Positions 1 to 10,617 of a stretch of DNA of 64,000 nt are shown here, one piece after another. The stretch is from the NCBI GenBank assembly GCA_964551545.1, contig CAZKCT010000003.1, positions 13,723 to 77,722 of the forward strand. The letters run 5' to 3'. The stretch is from Thiopontia sp964551545. GTDB lineage: Bacteria > Pseudomonadota > Gammaproteobacteria > GCF-002020875. Below the pieces are notes generated by a model. It saw only the letters and a list, made by a program, of their open reading frames with translations, was not told where the DNA came from and searched no databases. The position numbers were made by a program, and so were the translations under genes. Every line of letters begins with the position of its first letter. Position 1 is the first letter of the stretch.

Positions 1-1656
1 CTCTGCCACGCCGCTGGAGCAGCGTTGCAGCGGCGCCAAGGCCTTAATCAGTTGTTGGATCAACGCTTCATAGAGCGCTTTTTCACGACTCAAGGCACGC
101 TCATTAGCCGAGAGCACCTTGTCTTCAAACTCTTTCAGCTCTGGAGTGATGAAACGCTCCGCTGCTTTCAATGTCTGACGGCGCACATATTCAGTAGGGA
201 TCTCTGCGTTCTGCGCTTTGCCGATCTCGATATAGTAACCATGCACCCGGTTATACCCCACCTTTAGGGTCGCAATGCCGGTGCGCTCACGCTCACGAAT
301 CTCCAGGTTTTGCAGCAGTGCTCCAGCATTTTCACGGATCGAACGCAACTCATCCAATTCAGCATCATAGCCCGTGGCGATGACCCCACCATCCCGGATA
401 ATCATTGGCGGATTTTCGATCACTGCACGTTGCAACAGATCAGCGATATCTGGAAAGGTTGAGATCTGCTCAGATAGTGCCTGTAACGCACCGGTTTGAT
501 CTTCTGCCAGCGTCTGCTGTAGATCGGGCAGGGTGGTCAGTGAATCTCGTAGCCGTGCCAAGTCACGAGGGCGAGCGCTTTGCAAAGCAATCCTGGAGAG
601 AATGCGCTCCATGTCTCCAATTGCACGCAGATGGGGGCGGATAACATCATGCAGTCGCTGCTGCAGGATCGACTCAATGGCGAAGAGGCGTTGTTCCAAT
701 GTCTCACGGTGGCGGATTGGGCTACCTAGCCAACGTCGCAACATTCGCCCACCCATTGCAGTGCAGGTCTGATCCATCACTGCCGCAAGGGTATGAGACT
801 CTCCACCGGAAAGATTAGTGATAATTTCCAGATTGCGACGACTTGCCGCATCGATAATCACATGCTCCTGCTGCTGTACCACCTGAATGGTATTGAGATG
901 GGGTAGTGCGGCACGCTGGGTATGCTGTAGATACTGCAGGAGCGCACCCGCAGCCCCTAACCCCAGCGACATTTCTTCACAGCCAAATCCGCTCAGATCG
1001 TGAGTGCCAAACTGGCGAGCCAGTTCTCGCTCTGCCGTTTCCAGATCAAAATTCCATTCTGGTTGAGGGCGTAATCCACTTCGACTGGCCAGCTGCTCAC
1101 GCAAGGGGGACTCCTCTCGAAACAGAATCTCTGCGGGCTGCAACCGCTCCAGCTCACCCTGTAGCATCGACAGTTCGTCCATCTCTATCAACTGGAAACG
1201 GCCTGCAGCCAGTGAGAGCAGGGCAACGCCATAACGACCATCATGATCGAGAACTGCCAATAACAGGTTCTCTCGACCCTCCTCCATCAGTGCCTCATCG
1301 GTCAGCGTGCCCGGTGTAATAATGCGAGCAACCTGTCGCTCTACAGGCCCTTTACTGGTAGCTGGGTCTCCTACCTGCTCACAGATTGCTACCGACTCTC
1401 CCAGCTTGACCAGTCGCGCCAGATACTGTTCCGCCGCATGGTAGGGGACACCAGCCATTGGAATGGGCTCACCGCCAGATTTTCCGCGCGCCGTCAGGGT
1501 GATATCGAGGAGCTCTGCCGCTTTCTTTGCATCGTCATAGAAGAGTTCGTAGAAATCTCCCATCCGGTAGAAAAGCATCACATCCGGGTGCTCCGCCTTG
1601 ATGCGGAGGAACTGCTGCATCACCGGAGTATGCTGGGGCTTAGGCGATTTGCTCAT
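1..1656 (-). CDS. mutS: DNA mismatch repair protein MutS (3' end beyond window)
   Basis: Recognises mismatches and small loops in DNA and starts methyl-directed repair with MutL. The frame runs from an ATG at 1656 to the left edge without a stop, giving the first 552 residues of a protein that is usually about 855 long. The start MSKSPKPQHTPVMQQFLRIK is followed by the mismatch-wedge motif GDFYELFYDDA (the Phe-x-Glu of domain I), then GEPIPMAGVPYH and ESVAICEQVGDP, all classical MutS. Connector, core and part of the clamp are present. The Walker ATPase and dimer region lie outside the window, so integrity of the C-terminus cannot be judged. A small membrane-protein gene lies 59 bp upstream on the same strand. 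Confidence 0.97.
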   Translation of the reverse strand, partial: MSKSPKPQHTPVMQQFLRIKAEHPDVMLFYRMGDFYELFYDDAKKAAELLDITLTARGKSGGEPIPMAGVPYHAAEQYLARLVKLGESVAICEQVGDPATSKGPVERQVARIITPGTLTDEALMEEGRENLLLAVLDHDGRYGVALLSLAAGRFQLIEMDELSMLQGELERLQPAEILFREESPLREQLASRSGLRPQPEWNFDLETAERELARQFGTHDLSGFGCEEMSLGLGAAGALLQYLQHTQRAALPHLNTIQVVQQQEHVIIDAASRRNLEIITNLSGGESHTLAAVMDQTCTAMGGRMLRRWLGSPIRHRETLEQRLFAIESILQQRLHDVIRPHLRAIGDMERILSRIALQSARPRDLARLRDSLTTLPDLQQTLAEDQTGALQALSEQISTFPDIADLLQRAVIENPPMIIRDGGVIATGYDAELDELRSIRENAGALLQNLEIRERERTGIATLKVGYNRVHGYYIEIGKAQNAEIPTEYVRRQTLKAAERFITPELKEFEDKVLSANERALSREKALYEALIQQLIKALAPLQRCSSGVAE

Positions 1657-1715
1657 GAAAAACTGGCTTCTTTCAGTCAAAGAAAAAGTTGATTATACCT
1701 GCCTGAAAAGGATGC

Positions 1716-2192
1716 TCATGATTCACTCTTTTGATACCAGAAGGGGGCACTACTTCCCAGTAGTGCAGTTGCAATGCTGATATCCAGTGTAGCGACCAGG
1801 ATCAGTGAGGTGAAATCTCCCTCAGCCCAGCGTGAGAGCATCGCGCCGGCTGAAATCATTAACCCGAGGAAAACAAAGAATTGAGGACGGAAGAACTGCC
1901 ATAGTTTGGGTAGTTCCAGAGCCTGAATACGCCGCAGGTTCTTTCGGCAGGCTGGCAGAAACAGATAGCGCGCCTTGATGCTGCCAGCAGCAACGCCACC
2001 CACGATAGCCCAGAGAAAGGCAGAAGAGCTGGTGGTGATCTCGGCGGCTTGAATCAACAGCGCAGCCGACTTCAAGGTGAGAATGGCGCTGCCCAAGTAC
2101 CAGGTCGTCATGGCTAGTGCAGTCAATCGTCGATGAGTAGTGTGCAAGAGGGGCTTCAGATTCAGGTTTATTATTTGGTTCGTATTATGCAC
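1716..2192 (-). CDS. small integral membrane protein, unknown function
   Basis: A 158-residue protein that I cannot assign to a named family. It has about four hydrophobic stretches: around residues 25-45 (LTALAMTTWYLGSAILTLK), 58-75 (SAFLWAIVGGVAAG), 100-120 (FFVFLGLMISAGAML) and 128-148 (LILVATLDISIATALLG). Basic clusters (RYLFLPACRKNLRR) lie between helices 2 and 3 and would sit in the cytoplasm. No catalytic motif is seen. It reads towards mutS with a 59 bp gap and is divergent from pncC, so it could be the first gene of a mutS transcript. Composition matches its neighbours. The hydrophobic pattern makes a real gene likely; the function is open. Confidence 0.7.
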   Translation of the reverse strand: MHNTNQIINLNLKPLLHTTHRRLTALAMTTWYLGSAILTLKSAALLIQAAEITTSSSAFLWAIVGGVAAGSIKARYLFLPACRKNLRRIQALELPKLWQFFRPQFFVFLGLMISAGAMLSRWAEGDFTSLILVATLDISIATALLGSSAPFWYQKSES

Positions 2193-2274
2193 AGACGCTG
2201 ATTAAATGTCAGTGGAGCACCTCTATTTCCCGTTGCTACAATGGGATTATTTATTGGTTAGGGAAAGCCACTTT

Positions 2275-2763
2275 ATGCAGTCGAAAATAAACCAGTCCGT
2301 TCAGCAGCTCTCGCAACTGTTGGAACGTTACAAGGTGCGGGTTGCCACAGCAGAATCGTGTACCGCTGGATGGATCGCCAAATCCCTGACCGATCCGGCT
2401 GGAAGCAGCGCATGGTTTGAACGTGGATTTGTGACCTATTCCAATGAAGCAAAGGAGGAGATGTTGGGAGTACAGCCTCCGACATTGATTGAACAAGGTG
2501 CAGTGAGCGAATCTGTTGTGCGTGAAATGGTGATGGGCGCACTGGAAAATAGTCGTGCTGATCTTGCTGTGGCGGTGAGTGGTATCGCTGGTCCCTCTGG
2601 AGGCACTACCGAAAAGCCAGTCGGACTGGTCTGGTTTGGCTGGCAGCGCCGGGGAGAAGAAGCGCAGACAGTCCACCATATTTTTTCTGGGGACCGTGAT
2701 GCCGTACGTGCGCAAGCCGTATTGACTGCATTGCAAGGACTCTCTGCGCGACTGCAACGGTGA
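2275..2763 (+). CDS. pncC: nicotinamide-nucleotide amidase (CinA C-terminal domain, PncC)
   Basis: Deamidates nicotinamide mononucleotide to nicotinate mononucleotide, returning the by-product of NAD-dependent DNA ligase to NAD synthesis. The 162-residue product is the stand-alone CinA C-terminal domain: ATAESCTAGWIA near residue 25 holds the conserved Ser/Cys-Thr-Ala-Gly, followed by GSSAWFERGFVTYSNEAK and AVSGIAGPSGGTTEKPVG. The ATG at 2275 is chosen because the homologous domain starts directly after it and AGGGA lies upstream; a start 69 bases earlier is possible but would add an unrelated extension. It sits 4 bp before thpR and just upstream of recA, the usual gammaproteobacterial cinA-recA neighbourhood. 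Confidence 0.93.
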   Translation: MQSKINQSVQQLSQLLERYKVRVATAESCTAGWIAKSLTDPAGSSAWFERGFVTYSNEAKEEMLGVQPPTLIEQGAVSESVVREMVMGALENSRADLAVAVSGIAGPSGGTTEKPVGLVWFGWQRRGEEAQTVHHIFSGDRDAVRAQAVLTALQGLSARLQR

Positions 2764-2767
2764 CCTC

Positions 2768-3304
2768 TTGAATTCACTCTCTTCACCAAGGCGACTCTTT
2801 TTTGCATTAGAGCCTGATGACACTGTGCGTGGAGAGATCGATCAAATCAAACGGGCATGCGTGGAACAGAATCAAGGGCGCGCAGTTTACATCGACAACC
2901 TTCACCTGACACTGCGTTTTCTGGGAGGCGTTAAGGATGAGCAGCTGGCGTCGATCAGCAGCGCAGTTATGGAGATAGATGCGGCTCCATTTTCTATCGA
3001 GCTGGACTGCTTCGGCCATTGGGAACACCCGCGCGCGCTATGGATAGGGCCACAAATTACTCCCGTGCCACTGTTAGCACTGCAGCGGCGACTGGAGCAG
3101 GTGCTGGAGGAGGAGTGCAATATCGACCCGGAACAGAGCCCCTATCGCCCACATGTCACCTTGATGCGCAAGGTGAAGAGAGTCGACCATCTCCCTCACT
3201 TTGCTCCATTTCAGTGGAACGTTTCACAGTTTTCATTGATGGAGTCAGTCTCTACTGTTGAAGGCGTGCAATACCATGTATTGAAACGCTGGAATTTAGG
3301 CTGA
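2768..3304 (+). CDS. thpR: RNA 2',3'-cyclic phosphodiesterase (2'-5' RNA ligase family)
   Basis: Opens 2',3'-cyclic phosphate ends of RNA to 2'-phosphate; the family was first described as 2'-5' RNA ligase. The 178-residue product has the two diagnostic H-x-T-x motifs of the 2H phosphoesterase fold: HLTL at residues 46-49 and HVTL at 129-132. The N-terminus (RRLFFALEPDD) and the end near FSLMESV are typical. The start is a TTG only four bases after the pncC stop, with no strong Shine-Dalgarno, so it is probably translated by coupling. Overlap in function with pncC (both deal with nucleic-acid repair by-products) is inference. Confidence 0.9.
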   Translation: MNSLSSPRRLFFALEPDDTVRGEIDQIKRACVEQNQGRAVYIDNLHLTLRFLGGVKDEQLASISSAVMEIDAAPFSIELDCFGHWEHPRALWIGPQITPVPLLALQRRLEQVLEEECNIDPEQSPYRPHVTLMRKVKRVDHLPHFAPFQWNVSQFSLMESVSTVEGVQYHVLKRWNLG

Positions 3305-3343
3305 GGCCTGCAGATTGGGGTGTGTACATCCCTTGCTTTATGG

Positions 3344-3349
3344 GATAAT
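3344..3349 (+). promoter_or_regulatory. putative -10 element of recA
   Basis: GATAAT lies 42 bases before the recA ATG in the 86-base thpR-recA gap. No convincing -35 box is found 16-18 bases upstream. No LexA operator of the gammaproteobacterial type (CTGT-N8-ACAG) is visible in the gap. Confidence 0.35.
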
Positions 3350-3390
3350 TTGCCGCTTTCCGAAACTGAACAAACGGGCAACTGGATTTG

Positions 3391-4428
3391 ATGGACGACA
3401 ACCGTAAAAAGGCGCTACAAGCTGCACTGGGGCAGATTGAGCGCCAGTTTGGCAAAGGCTCCGTGATGCGTATGGGAGATGCCAACGCCCAGCGCGACAT
3501 CGATGCGGTCTCTACCGGTTCACTGGGGCTCGATATAGCGCTTGGAATCGGAGGGCTGCCACGCGGTCGAGTGGTGGAGATCTATGGACCAGAATCCTCG
3601 GGCAAGACCACACTGACGCTGCATGCAGTTGCAGAGATGCAGAAGCTGGGAGGTACAGCCGCTTTTATCGACGCGGAGCATGCACTGGATCCGATCTATG
3701 CTGGCAAGGTCGGAGTGAATGTTGATGACCTACTGGTTTCCCAGCCAGATACGGGAGAACAGGCACTGGAAATCGCAGATATGTTGGTGCGTTCTGGTGG
3801 GGTCGATATCATCGTGATTGACTCTGTGGCTGCACTAACCCCCAAGGCTGAATTGGAAGGGGATATGGGGGATAGCCATGTTGGGCTTCAGGCTCGGCTG
3901 ATGTCTCAAGCGCTACGTAAATTGACAGCCAATATCAAACGCTCTAATACACTAGTCATCTTCATCAACCAAATTCGCATGAAGATTGGAGTGATGTTTG
4001 GCAACCCTGAGACCACGACAGGGGGGAATGCACTGAAATTTTACTCCTCGGTCCGGCTCGATATTCGTCGCATCGGCGCCATCAAAAAAGGTGATGAGAT
4101 TCTCGGTAATGATACCCGCGTCAAGGTCGTGAAGAACAAGGTTGCTCCCCCCTTTAAACAAGTCACCTTCGATATCCTCTATGGTGAAGGGATCTCGCGT
4201 GAAGGGGAGATCATCGACCTCGGTGTTGGTCAGGGCATCGTGCAGAAGTCCGGGGCTTGGTATAGCTATGGCAAGGAGCGCATTGGACAGGGCAAGGACA
4301 ATGTACGTCAGTTCCTGAAAGAGCACCCGGAGATGGCGCAGGAGATCGAGCAGCAGGTACGGGCAAAATTGTTGCCGAAGAAGACAGCGCAGACTGAACA
4401 GGAAAGTGACGACAGCGCTGGAGAATGA
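3391..4428 (+). CDS. recA: recombinase RecA
   Basis: ATP-dependent strand-exchange protein and SOS coprotease. The 345-residue product has the full family layout: N-terminal helix MDDNRKKALQAALGQIERQF, Walker A GPESSGKTT around residue 66, Walker B IIVIDSVAAL, the L1 and L2 DNA-binding loops (GDSHVGLQARLMSQALRKL and GNPETTTGGNALKFYSS) and a short acidic C-terminus (EQESDDSAGE). The ATG at 3391 is preferred over the adjacent TTG because the family begins MD(D/E)N. recX follows with a 23-base overlap. The expected upstream LexA box is not evident, which is unusual for this class. Confidence 0.98.
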   Translation: MDDNRKKALQAALGQIERQFGKGSVMRMGDANAQRDIDAVSTGSLGLDIALGIGGLPRGRVVEIYGPESSGKTTLTLHAVAEMQKLGGTAAFIDAEHALDPIYAGKVGVNVDDLLVSQPDTGEQALEIADMLVRSGGVDIIVIDSVAALTPKAELEGDMGDSHVGLQARLMSQALRKLTANIKRSNTLVIFINQIRMKIGVMFGNPETTTGGNALKFYSSVRLDIRRIGAIKKGDEILGNDTRVKVVKNKVAPPFKQVTFDILYGEGISREGEIIDLGVGQGIVQKSGAWYSYGKERIGQGKDNVRQFLKEHPEMAQEIEQQVRAKLLPKKTAQTEQESDDSAGE

Positions 4429-4870
4429 GCCTGAGGTCTGGAACCGCGCACTCTACCTGTTGTCGCGGCGTGAGCACTCGGTAAAAGAGCTGCGAGAGAA
4501 GCTGAAGCGCAAGGGCGCTGAAGAGGAGATAATCGAACAGGTCATAGAGCGGTTATTGGAAGAGGATTGGTTGAATGAGGGGCGCTTTGCCGAGAGCTTT
4601 ACCCGCTCCCGCGTAGCGAAAGGGTTAGGCCCCTACCGCATCCGCAGAGAGCTGCAGGAGCGTGGGGTGACAGGGCAGGATATCGCCAATGCGATGGAAC
4701 CATTTGAGGCGCAGTGGTTCGATCTGGCGATTGAGGTGAAACAGAGAAAATATGGTGCGGAAGTCGAAGAGGATTTCCGCGAGCGCGCAAAGCAGCAGCG
4801 CTTTCTGCAGTACCGGGGATTCTCCCATGAGCAGATCAGCGTCGCAGTGGAGCATCGAAATAGTGAATAG
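4406..4870 (+). CDS. recX: regulatory protein RecX
   Basis: Modulates RecA filament growth by binding RecA. The 154-residue protein is built of the tandem three-helix repeats of the family: ALYLLSRREHSVKELREKL, then ERLLEEDWLNEGRFAESF and GLGPYRIRRELQERGV, and a last repeat ending QRFLQYRGFSHEQI. The start is a GTG at 4406 inside the last codons of recA, so translation is probably coupled; GGA just upstream is the only Shine-Dalgarno candidate. Length and position directly after recA are normal for the family. Confidence 0.93.
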   Translation: MTTALENEPEVWNRALYLLSRREHSVKELREKLKRKGAEEEIIEQVIERLLEEDWLNEGRFAESFTRSRVAKGLGPYRIRRELQERGVTGQDIANAMEPFEAQWFDLAIEVKQRKYGAEVEEDFRERAKQQRFLQYRGFSHEQISVAVEHRNSE

Positions 4871-4906
4871 TGTTGCGTAACCGTAGAGCGTAGTGGAATA
4901 GACAAG

Positions 4907-7510
<2,604 letters not shown>

Positions 7511-7514
7511 GAAG

Positions 7515-8744
7515 ATGGCACTGATTGTTCAGAAATATGGCGGCACCTCAGTAGGCACTGTAGAGCGTATTGAAGCGGTGGCCGATAAGGTCAAGGCAAG
7601 CCGGGATCAGGGAAATCAGATCGTGGTCGTAGTCTCTGCGATGAGTGGGGAGACCAACCGTATTATTGGCCTCGCCAAGCAGATTGACCCCAACCCCACT
7701 CCACGAGAGCTTGACGTGGCAATGGCCACTGGAGAGCAGGTCACGATTGCACTACTCACCATTGCGCTGGAGAAGCGTGGTGTACCGGCACGCTCCTTTA
7801 CCGGGCCGCAGGTCCGTATTCTCACCGACAGCGCTCACAACAAAGCACGCATTCTCGATATCGATGGTGAGCGTGTACGTAATGACCTGGAAAAGGGGCG
7901 AGTGATTGTGGTCGCCGGTTTTCAAGGAATGGATCAGGATGGCAGTATCACCACACTGGGACGTGGCGGCTCTGATACCTCTGCTGTAGCGATTGCTGCT
8001 GCAGTAAAAGCAGATGAGTGCCAGATCTACACCGACGTGGATGGGGTCTACACCACCGATCCGCGTGTGGTCCCCAATGCGCGTCGTATGGAGCGAGTCA
8101 CCTTCGAGGAGATGCTGGAGATGGCCAGCCTCGGCTCTAAGGTTCTACAGATTCGTGCCGTCGAATTTGCAGGAAAATACAACGTCCCCCTTCGGGTACT
8201 CTCCAGCTTTGAGGAGGGACCTGGCACACTGATTACATTTGAGGAAGAAGGCATGGAACAACCCGTCATCTCCGGCATCGCATTCCAGCGTGATGAGGCC
8301 AAACTAACCATTCGTGGCGTCCCCGACAAGCCTGGCGTGGCCAGTCAGATTCTCTCTGCGATCTCGGATCAGAACATCGAAATCGATATGATTGTGCAGA
8401 ACATCGCCAACGATGGCACCACAGACTTCACCTTCACTGTCCATCGCAATGACTATATACAAGCGATGGCCGCTCTGGAGAGAGTTGGTGGAGAGCTCGA
8501 GGCACGTGAAATCATTGGAGACGATAAGATCGTCAAAGTTTCACTGGTTGGGGTAGGGATGCGTTCCCATGCTGGCATTGCCTCCAAGATGTTTGAGGCG
8601 CTGGCAGGAAAGGGGGTTAATATCCAGATGATCTCTACCTCTGAGATCAAGATCTCCGTGATCATTAATGAAGACTATCTGGAGCTGGCAGTGCGCGCGC
8701 TTCATGATGCTTTTGAGCTGGAGGCGGAACCTGAGGCCGCCTAA
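7515..8744 (+). CDS. lysC: aspartate kinase
   Basis: Phosphorylates L-aspartate, the entry step to lysine, threonine, methionine and diaminopimelate. The 409-residue product starts with the kinase motif ALIVQKYGGTSVG, has LGRGGSDTSAVA and ADECQIYTDVDGVYTTDPR in the amino-acid kinase fold, and ends in two ACT domains (LTIRGVPDKPGVASQIL and VSLVGVGMRSHAGIASKMF). This is the monofunctional alpha/beta-type aspartokinase of about 405-410 residues, feedback inhibited by lysine and/or threonine in relatives. An internal in-frame start for a separate beta subunit may exist in such genes but is not proven here. It lies 4 bp after alaS, so probably cotranscribed. Confidence 0.96.
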   Translation: MALIVQKYGGTSVGTVERIEAVADKVKASRDQGNQIVVVVSAMSGETNRIIGLAKQIDPNPTPRELDVAMATGEQVTIALLTIALEKRGVPARSFTGPQVRILTDSAHNKARILDIDGERVRNDLEKGRVIVVAGFQGMDQDGSITTLGRGGSDTSAVAIAAAVKADECQIYTDVDGVYTTDPRVVPNARRMERVTFEEMLEMASLGSKVLQIRAVEFAGKYNVPLRVLSSFEEGPGTLITFEEEGMEQPVISGIAFQRDEAKLTIRGVPDKPGVASQILSAISDQNIEIDMIVQNIANDGTTDFTFTVHRNDYIQAMAALERVGGELEAREIIGDDKIVKVSLVGVGMRSHAGIASKMFEALAGKGVNIQMISTSEIKISVIINEDYLELAVRALHDAFELEAEPEAA

Positions 8745-8819
8745 CCACCCCATTTCAATATTGCAGAACATCAAAAAAACCTGAATTTCTAATGTTCTAG
8801 CAATTGTTTGAATGATCGG

Positions 8820-8825
8820 TATACT
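8820..8825 (+). promoter_or_regulatory. putative -10 element of csrA
   Basis: TATACT lies 63 bases before the csrA start in the 143-base lysC-csrA gap. No good -35 is seen at the usual distance, so the assignment is weak. Confidence 0.3.
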
Positions 8826-8887
8826 CTCAAGAATCAATGGCATGAAGCCGTTGGGGGAACCATACAATAATAAAATGGAGAGAGGGA

Positions 8888-9073
8888 ATGCTGATTCTGA
8901 CAAGGCGTGTCGGGGAGACCGTACGAATCGGGGATGATGTATCCATTACTGTGCTTGGGGTGAAGGGGAATCAGGTGCGAATAGGCATTGATGCACCTCG
9001 CGAAGTAGCGGTCCATCGAGAAGAGATCTATCAGAGAATCCTCAATGAAGAGAATGAACTCAACGAAGAGTAG
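8888..9073 (+). CDS. csrA: carbon storage regulator CsrA (RsmA)
   Basis: Small dimeric RNA-binding protein that blocks or stabilises mRNAs by binding GGA motifs in leader hairpins. The 61 residues match the family closely: MLILTRRVGETVRIGDDVSI, GNQVRIGIDAPREVAVHREEIY. The beta1 arginine region (LTRR) and the C-terminal RNA-contact segment VAVHREEIY are intact. The leader just before the ATG holds a purine-rich run with two GGA motifs that overlap the ribosome-binding site, a pattern compatible with autoregulation (inference). tRNA-Ser follows, as in many gammaproteobacteria. Confidence 0.97.
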   Translation: MLILTRRVGETVRIGDDVSITVLGVKGNQVRIGIDAPREVAVHREEIYQRILNEENELNEE

Positions 9074-9206
9074 AATACCACTCAAGAGAGACAAAAAAAG
9101 CGGTCGAAAGAAGCTGGATCAGCTTTACCTGACTCTCATCTGAGGGTATCCTTTGCGCCGTTTTCTGAAGCATAGAAGTCACCTTCGCTTCAATCAAACA
9201 CCATCT

Positions 9207-9296
9207 GGAGAGCTGGCCGAGTGGCTGAAGGCGCGCCCCTGCTAAGGGCGTATAGGTGAAAGCTTATCGAGGGTTCGAATCCCTCGCTCTCCGCCA
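9207..9296 (+). tRNA. tRNA-Ser (anticodon GCT)
   Basis: A 90-base class II tRNA with encoded CCA. The acceptor stem GGAGAGC pairs with GCTCTCC at 9286-9292, followed by discriminator G and CCA. The anticodon stem CGCCC/GGGCG closes the loop CTGCTAA, giving anticodon GCT, which reads AGC and AGU. There is a long variable arm (GTATAGGTGAAAGCTTATC region), as expected for serine, and the T arm GAGGG-TTCGAAT-CCCTC is perfect. It lies downstream of csrA, a common gammaproteobacterial arrangement, and is followed closely by a strong terminator. Confidence 0.97.
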
Positions 9297-9310
9297 TTAT
9301 CCAATCATCT

Positions 9311-9337
9311 AAAAAGGATCCTGCAGGATCCTTTTTT
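9311..9337 (+). terminator. intrinsic terminator of tRNA-Ser
   Basis: A perfect palindrome (AAAAAGGATCCTG and its complement) is followed by T residues, 15 bases after the CCA end. It would stop transcription of csrA-tRNA-Ser and, being symmetric, transcription from the other side. Confidence 0.85.
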
Positions 9338-9600
9338 CGGGTTCCGCACAAGTGGTCTGTCCTGTCCCCTTTGGTTAGTGGAAGAGGGGGTGTCCCACAT
9401 GGAGTTCTTTCCGTAATTGGAAGGCTGCCATGAACCGTTTCATGATAGAGTTCGAAGATCGACTGCAGGACTTTGTTTAACCAACCACGGCAGTTACACA
9501 GTTTAAATTACTGAATCGCCCCCGATTCTCTAGACAGATTTCAGCCTCATTTCTTGGTGCTGCTGCTCACCTTCTCCGTCTTATCGATTGTCTACTTCCT
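9338..9600. other. gene-poor stretch, possible insertion-sequence scar
   Basis: No convincing gene is present. A 16-codon reading frame at 9431-9481 (starting MNRFMIEFEDRLQDF) has the look of a transposase fragment, and the bases around 9515-9545 (GAATCGCCCCCGATTCTC followed by TAGACAG) resemble from memory the terminal repeats of IS3-type elements. Neither can be confirmed by eye. The stretch may be the decayed remnant of one or more insertions between the tRNA gene and the conserved gene at 9601. Confidence 0.2.
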
Positions 9601-9942
9601 CTACAGCAATTTTACGCCTGCTTCCCCTGATGCTCGATCCACTACAAATAGGCGTTCACAATACTCCTGTAAAGTATCGGGCGGAGTAGGGTCATCGGCA
9701 CAACTACAGCCGCCAATGATGCCTGAGAAGAAAATTCCAGCCTTCACCTCTACAGAGTTCTCATGCTCGTCGATTCGAATAATCACAGCGGAGAATGGGT
9801 CATCATGACTGACAACTGAGGTATGCTCCAATCCTTTCTGTAGTTTTAGCTGGTCGTGCGTCAACTGCTCGATAGCCTGCTTAAACGTGGCCTTGAAGTC
9901 TGCATCCAGAGGGCCTTGTGGGATCGTGTGGAGTTGAATCAT
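9601..9942 (-). CDS. conserved hypothetical protein with CSCADDP motif
   Basis: A 113-residue protein without a named function. It begins MIQLHTIPQGPLDADFKATF, has a predicted alpha/beta pattern (VIIRIDEHENSVEVKAGIFFSGI) and a conserved-looking GGCSCADDPTPPDTLQEYCE segment near residues 75-95, then LFVVDRASGEAGVKLL. The Cys-x-Cys plus a third Cys could bind a metal, but this is inference. I recall similar short proteins in sulfur-oxidising gammaproteobacteria annotated only as hypothetical. It is divergent from the phosphatase gene at 10060. The ATG at 9942 fits the start of the amphipathic N-terminus. Confidence 0.7.
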   Translation of the reverse strand: MIQLHTIPQGPLDADFKATFKQAIEQLTHDQLKLQKGLEHTSVVSHDDPFSAVIIRIDEHENSVEVKAGIFFSGIIGGCSCADDPTPPDTLQEYCERLFVVDRASGEAGVKLL

Positions 9943-10059
9943 TCGACTATTGTAGCAGCAGGATCACGCACAGGAGAGTACCATCGGTCAGGTCAGTGGC
10001 TATTCATTACTTCATCATTTGCTAGAATTCATCCACTGTATCATTTCAGGAATTCTCTG

Positions 10060-10554
10060 ATGAGTGAAAGTAAAAAAGTCTCCGTTCTCTTTGTCTGCAT
10101 GGGCAATATCTGTCGCTCCCCGACGGCGCATGGCGTCTTTCGTAAACTGGTTGAGGATGCCGGGCTGCAGAATTCCATTGAGGTCGATTCGGCAGGCACG
10201 CACTCCTACCATGTTGGCCACCCACCGGATGAGCGATCTCAACAGACCGCAATACGCAGAGGGCTCGATATGAGCGATCTGCGCGCTCGTAAAGCCAAGG
10301 AGCGAGACTTCGATCGCTTTGATCTGGTGCTGGCAATGGATCGTGATAATTTCTCTATCCTGCAAGGCTATACCTCTGCAGAGAGTGCAGGGCGGCTACA
10401 CCTGCTCATGGATTTTGCCTCAGATCAGTGGCGCACACGTGAGGTACCGGATCCCTATTATGGCGGTCCAAATGGCTTCGAACAGGTGTTTGATATGGTG
10501 GAAGATGCCTCACGTGGATTGCTCCAACACATCCGGGATCAATTCCAGGTTTAA
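10060..10554 (+). CDS. low molecular weight protein-tyrosine phosphatase
   Basis: Cytoplasmic phosphatase of the LMW-PTP family, acting on phosphotyrosine proteins or small substrates. The 164-residue product holds the active-site loop C-x5-R at residues 13-19 (CMGNICRSPTA) directly after the first beta strand, the Ser of the loop, and the general-acid segment VPDPYYGG near residue 131. Length is normal. The ATG at 10060 is chosen since the family starts a few residues before VLFVCMGN; the frame is open further upstream but that extension is not family sequence. No partner tyrosine kinase gene is nearby. It converges with rne across a shared terminator. Confidence 0.93.
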   Translation: MSESKKVSVLFVCMGNICRSPTAHGVFRKLVEDAGLQNSIEVDSAGTHSYHVGHPPDERSQQTAIRRGLDMSDLRARKAKERDFDRFDLVLAMDRDNFSILQGYTSAESAGRLHLLMDFASDQWRTREVPDPYYGGPNGFEQVFDMVEDASRGLLQHIRDQFQV

Positions 10555-10583
10555 CCCATCGCTTCACTCAAGCCACACCATAA

Positions 10584-10615
10584 AAAAGGGCTCCTGCTGG
10601 AGCCCTTTTCTTTTT
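10584..10615. terminator. bidirectional terminator between the phosphatase gene and rne
   Basis: The stem AAAAGGGCTCC pairs with GGAGCCCTTTT around a TGCT loop and is followed by a T-rich run. It lies between two convergent genes and has T/A tracts on both sides, so it can serve both strands. Confidence 0.85.
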
Positions 10616-10617
10616 CT

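Noticed and set aside
2251..2823. 190-codon frame on the minus strand across pncC
   Set aside because: Antisense to a clear PncC domain with family motifs; the minus-strand translation has no recognisable pattern.
9856..10059. Upstream extension of the tyrosine phosphatase frame
   Set aside because: The family starts just before VLFVCMGN; the extension overlaps the divergent gene at 9601-9942 and has no family similarity.
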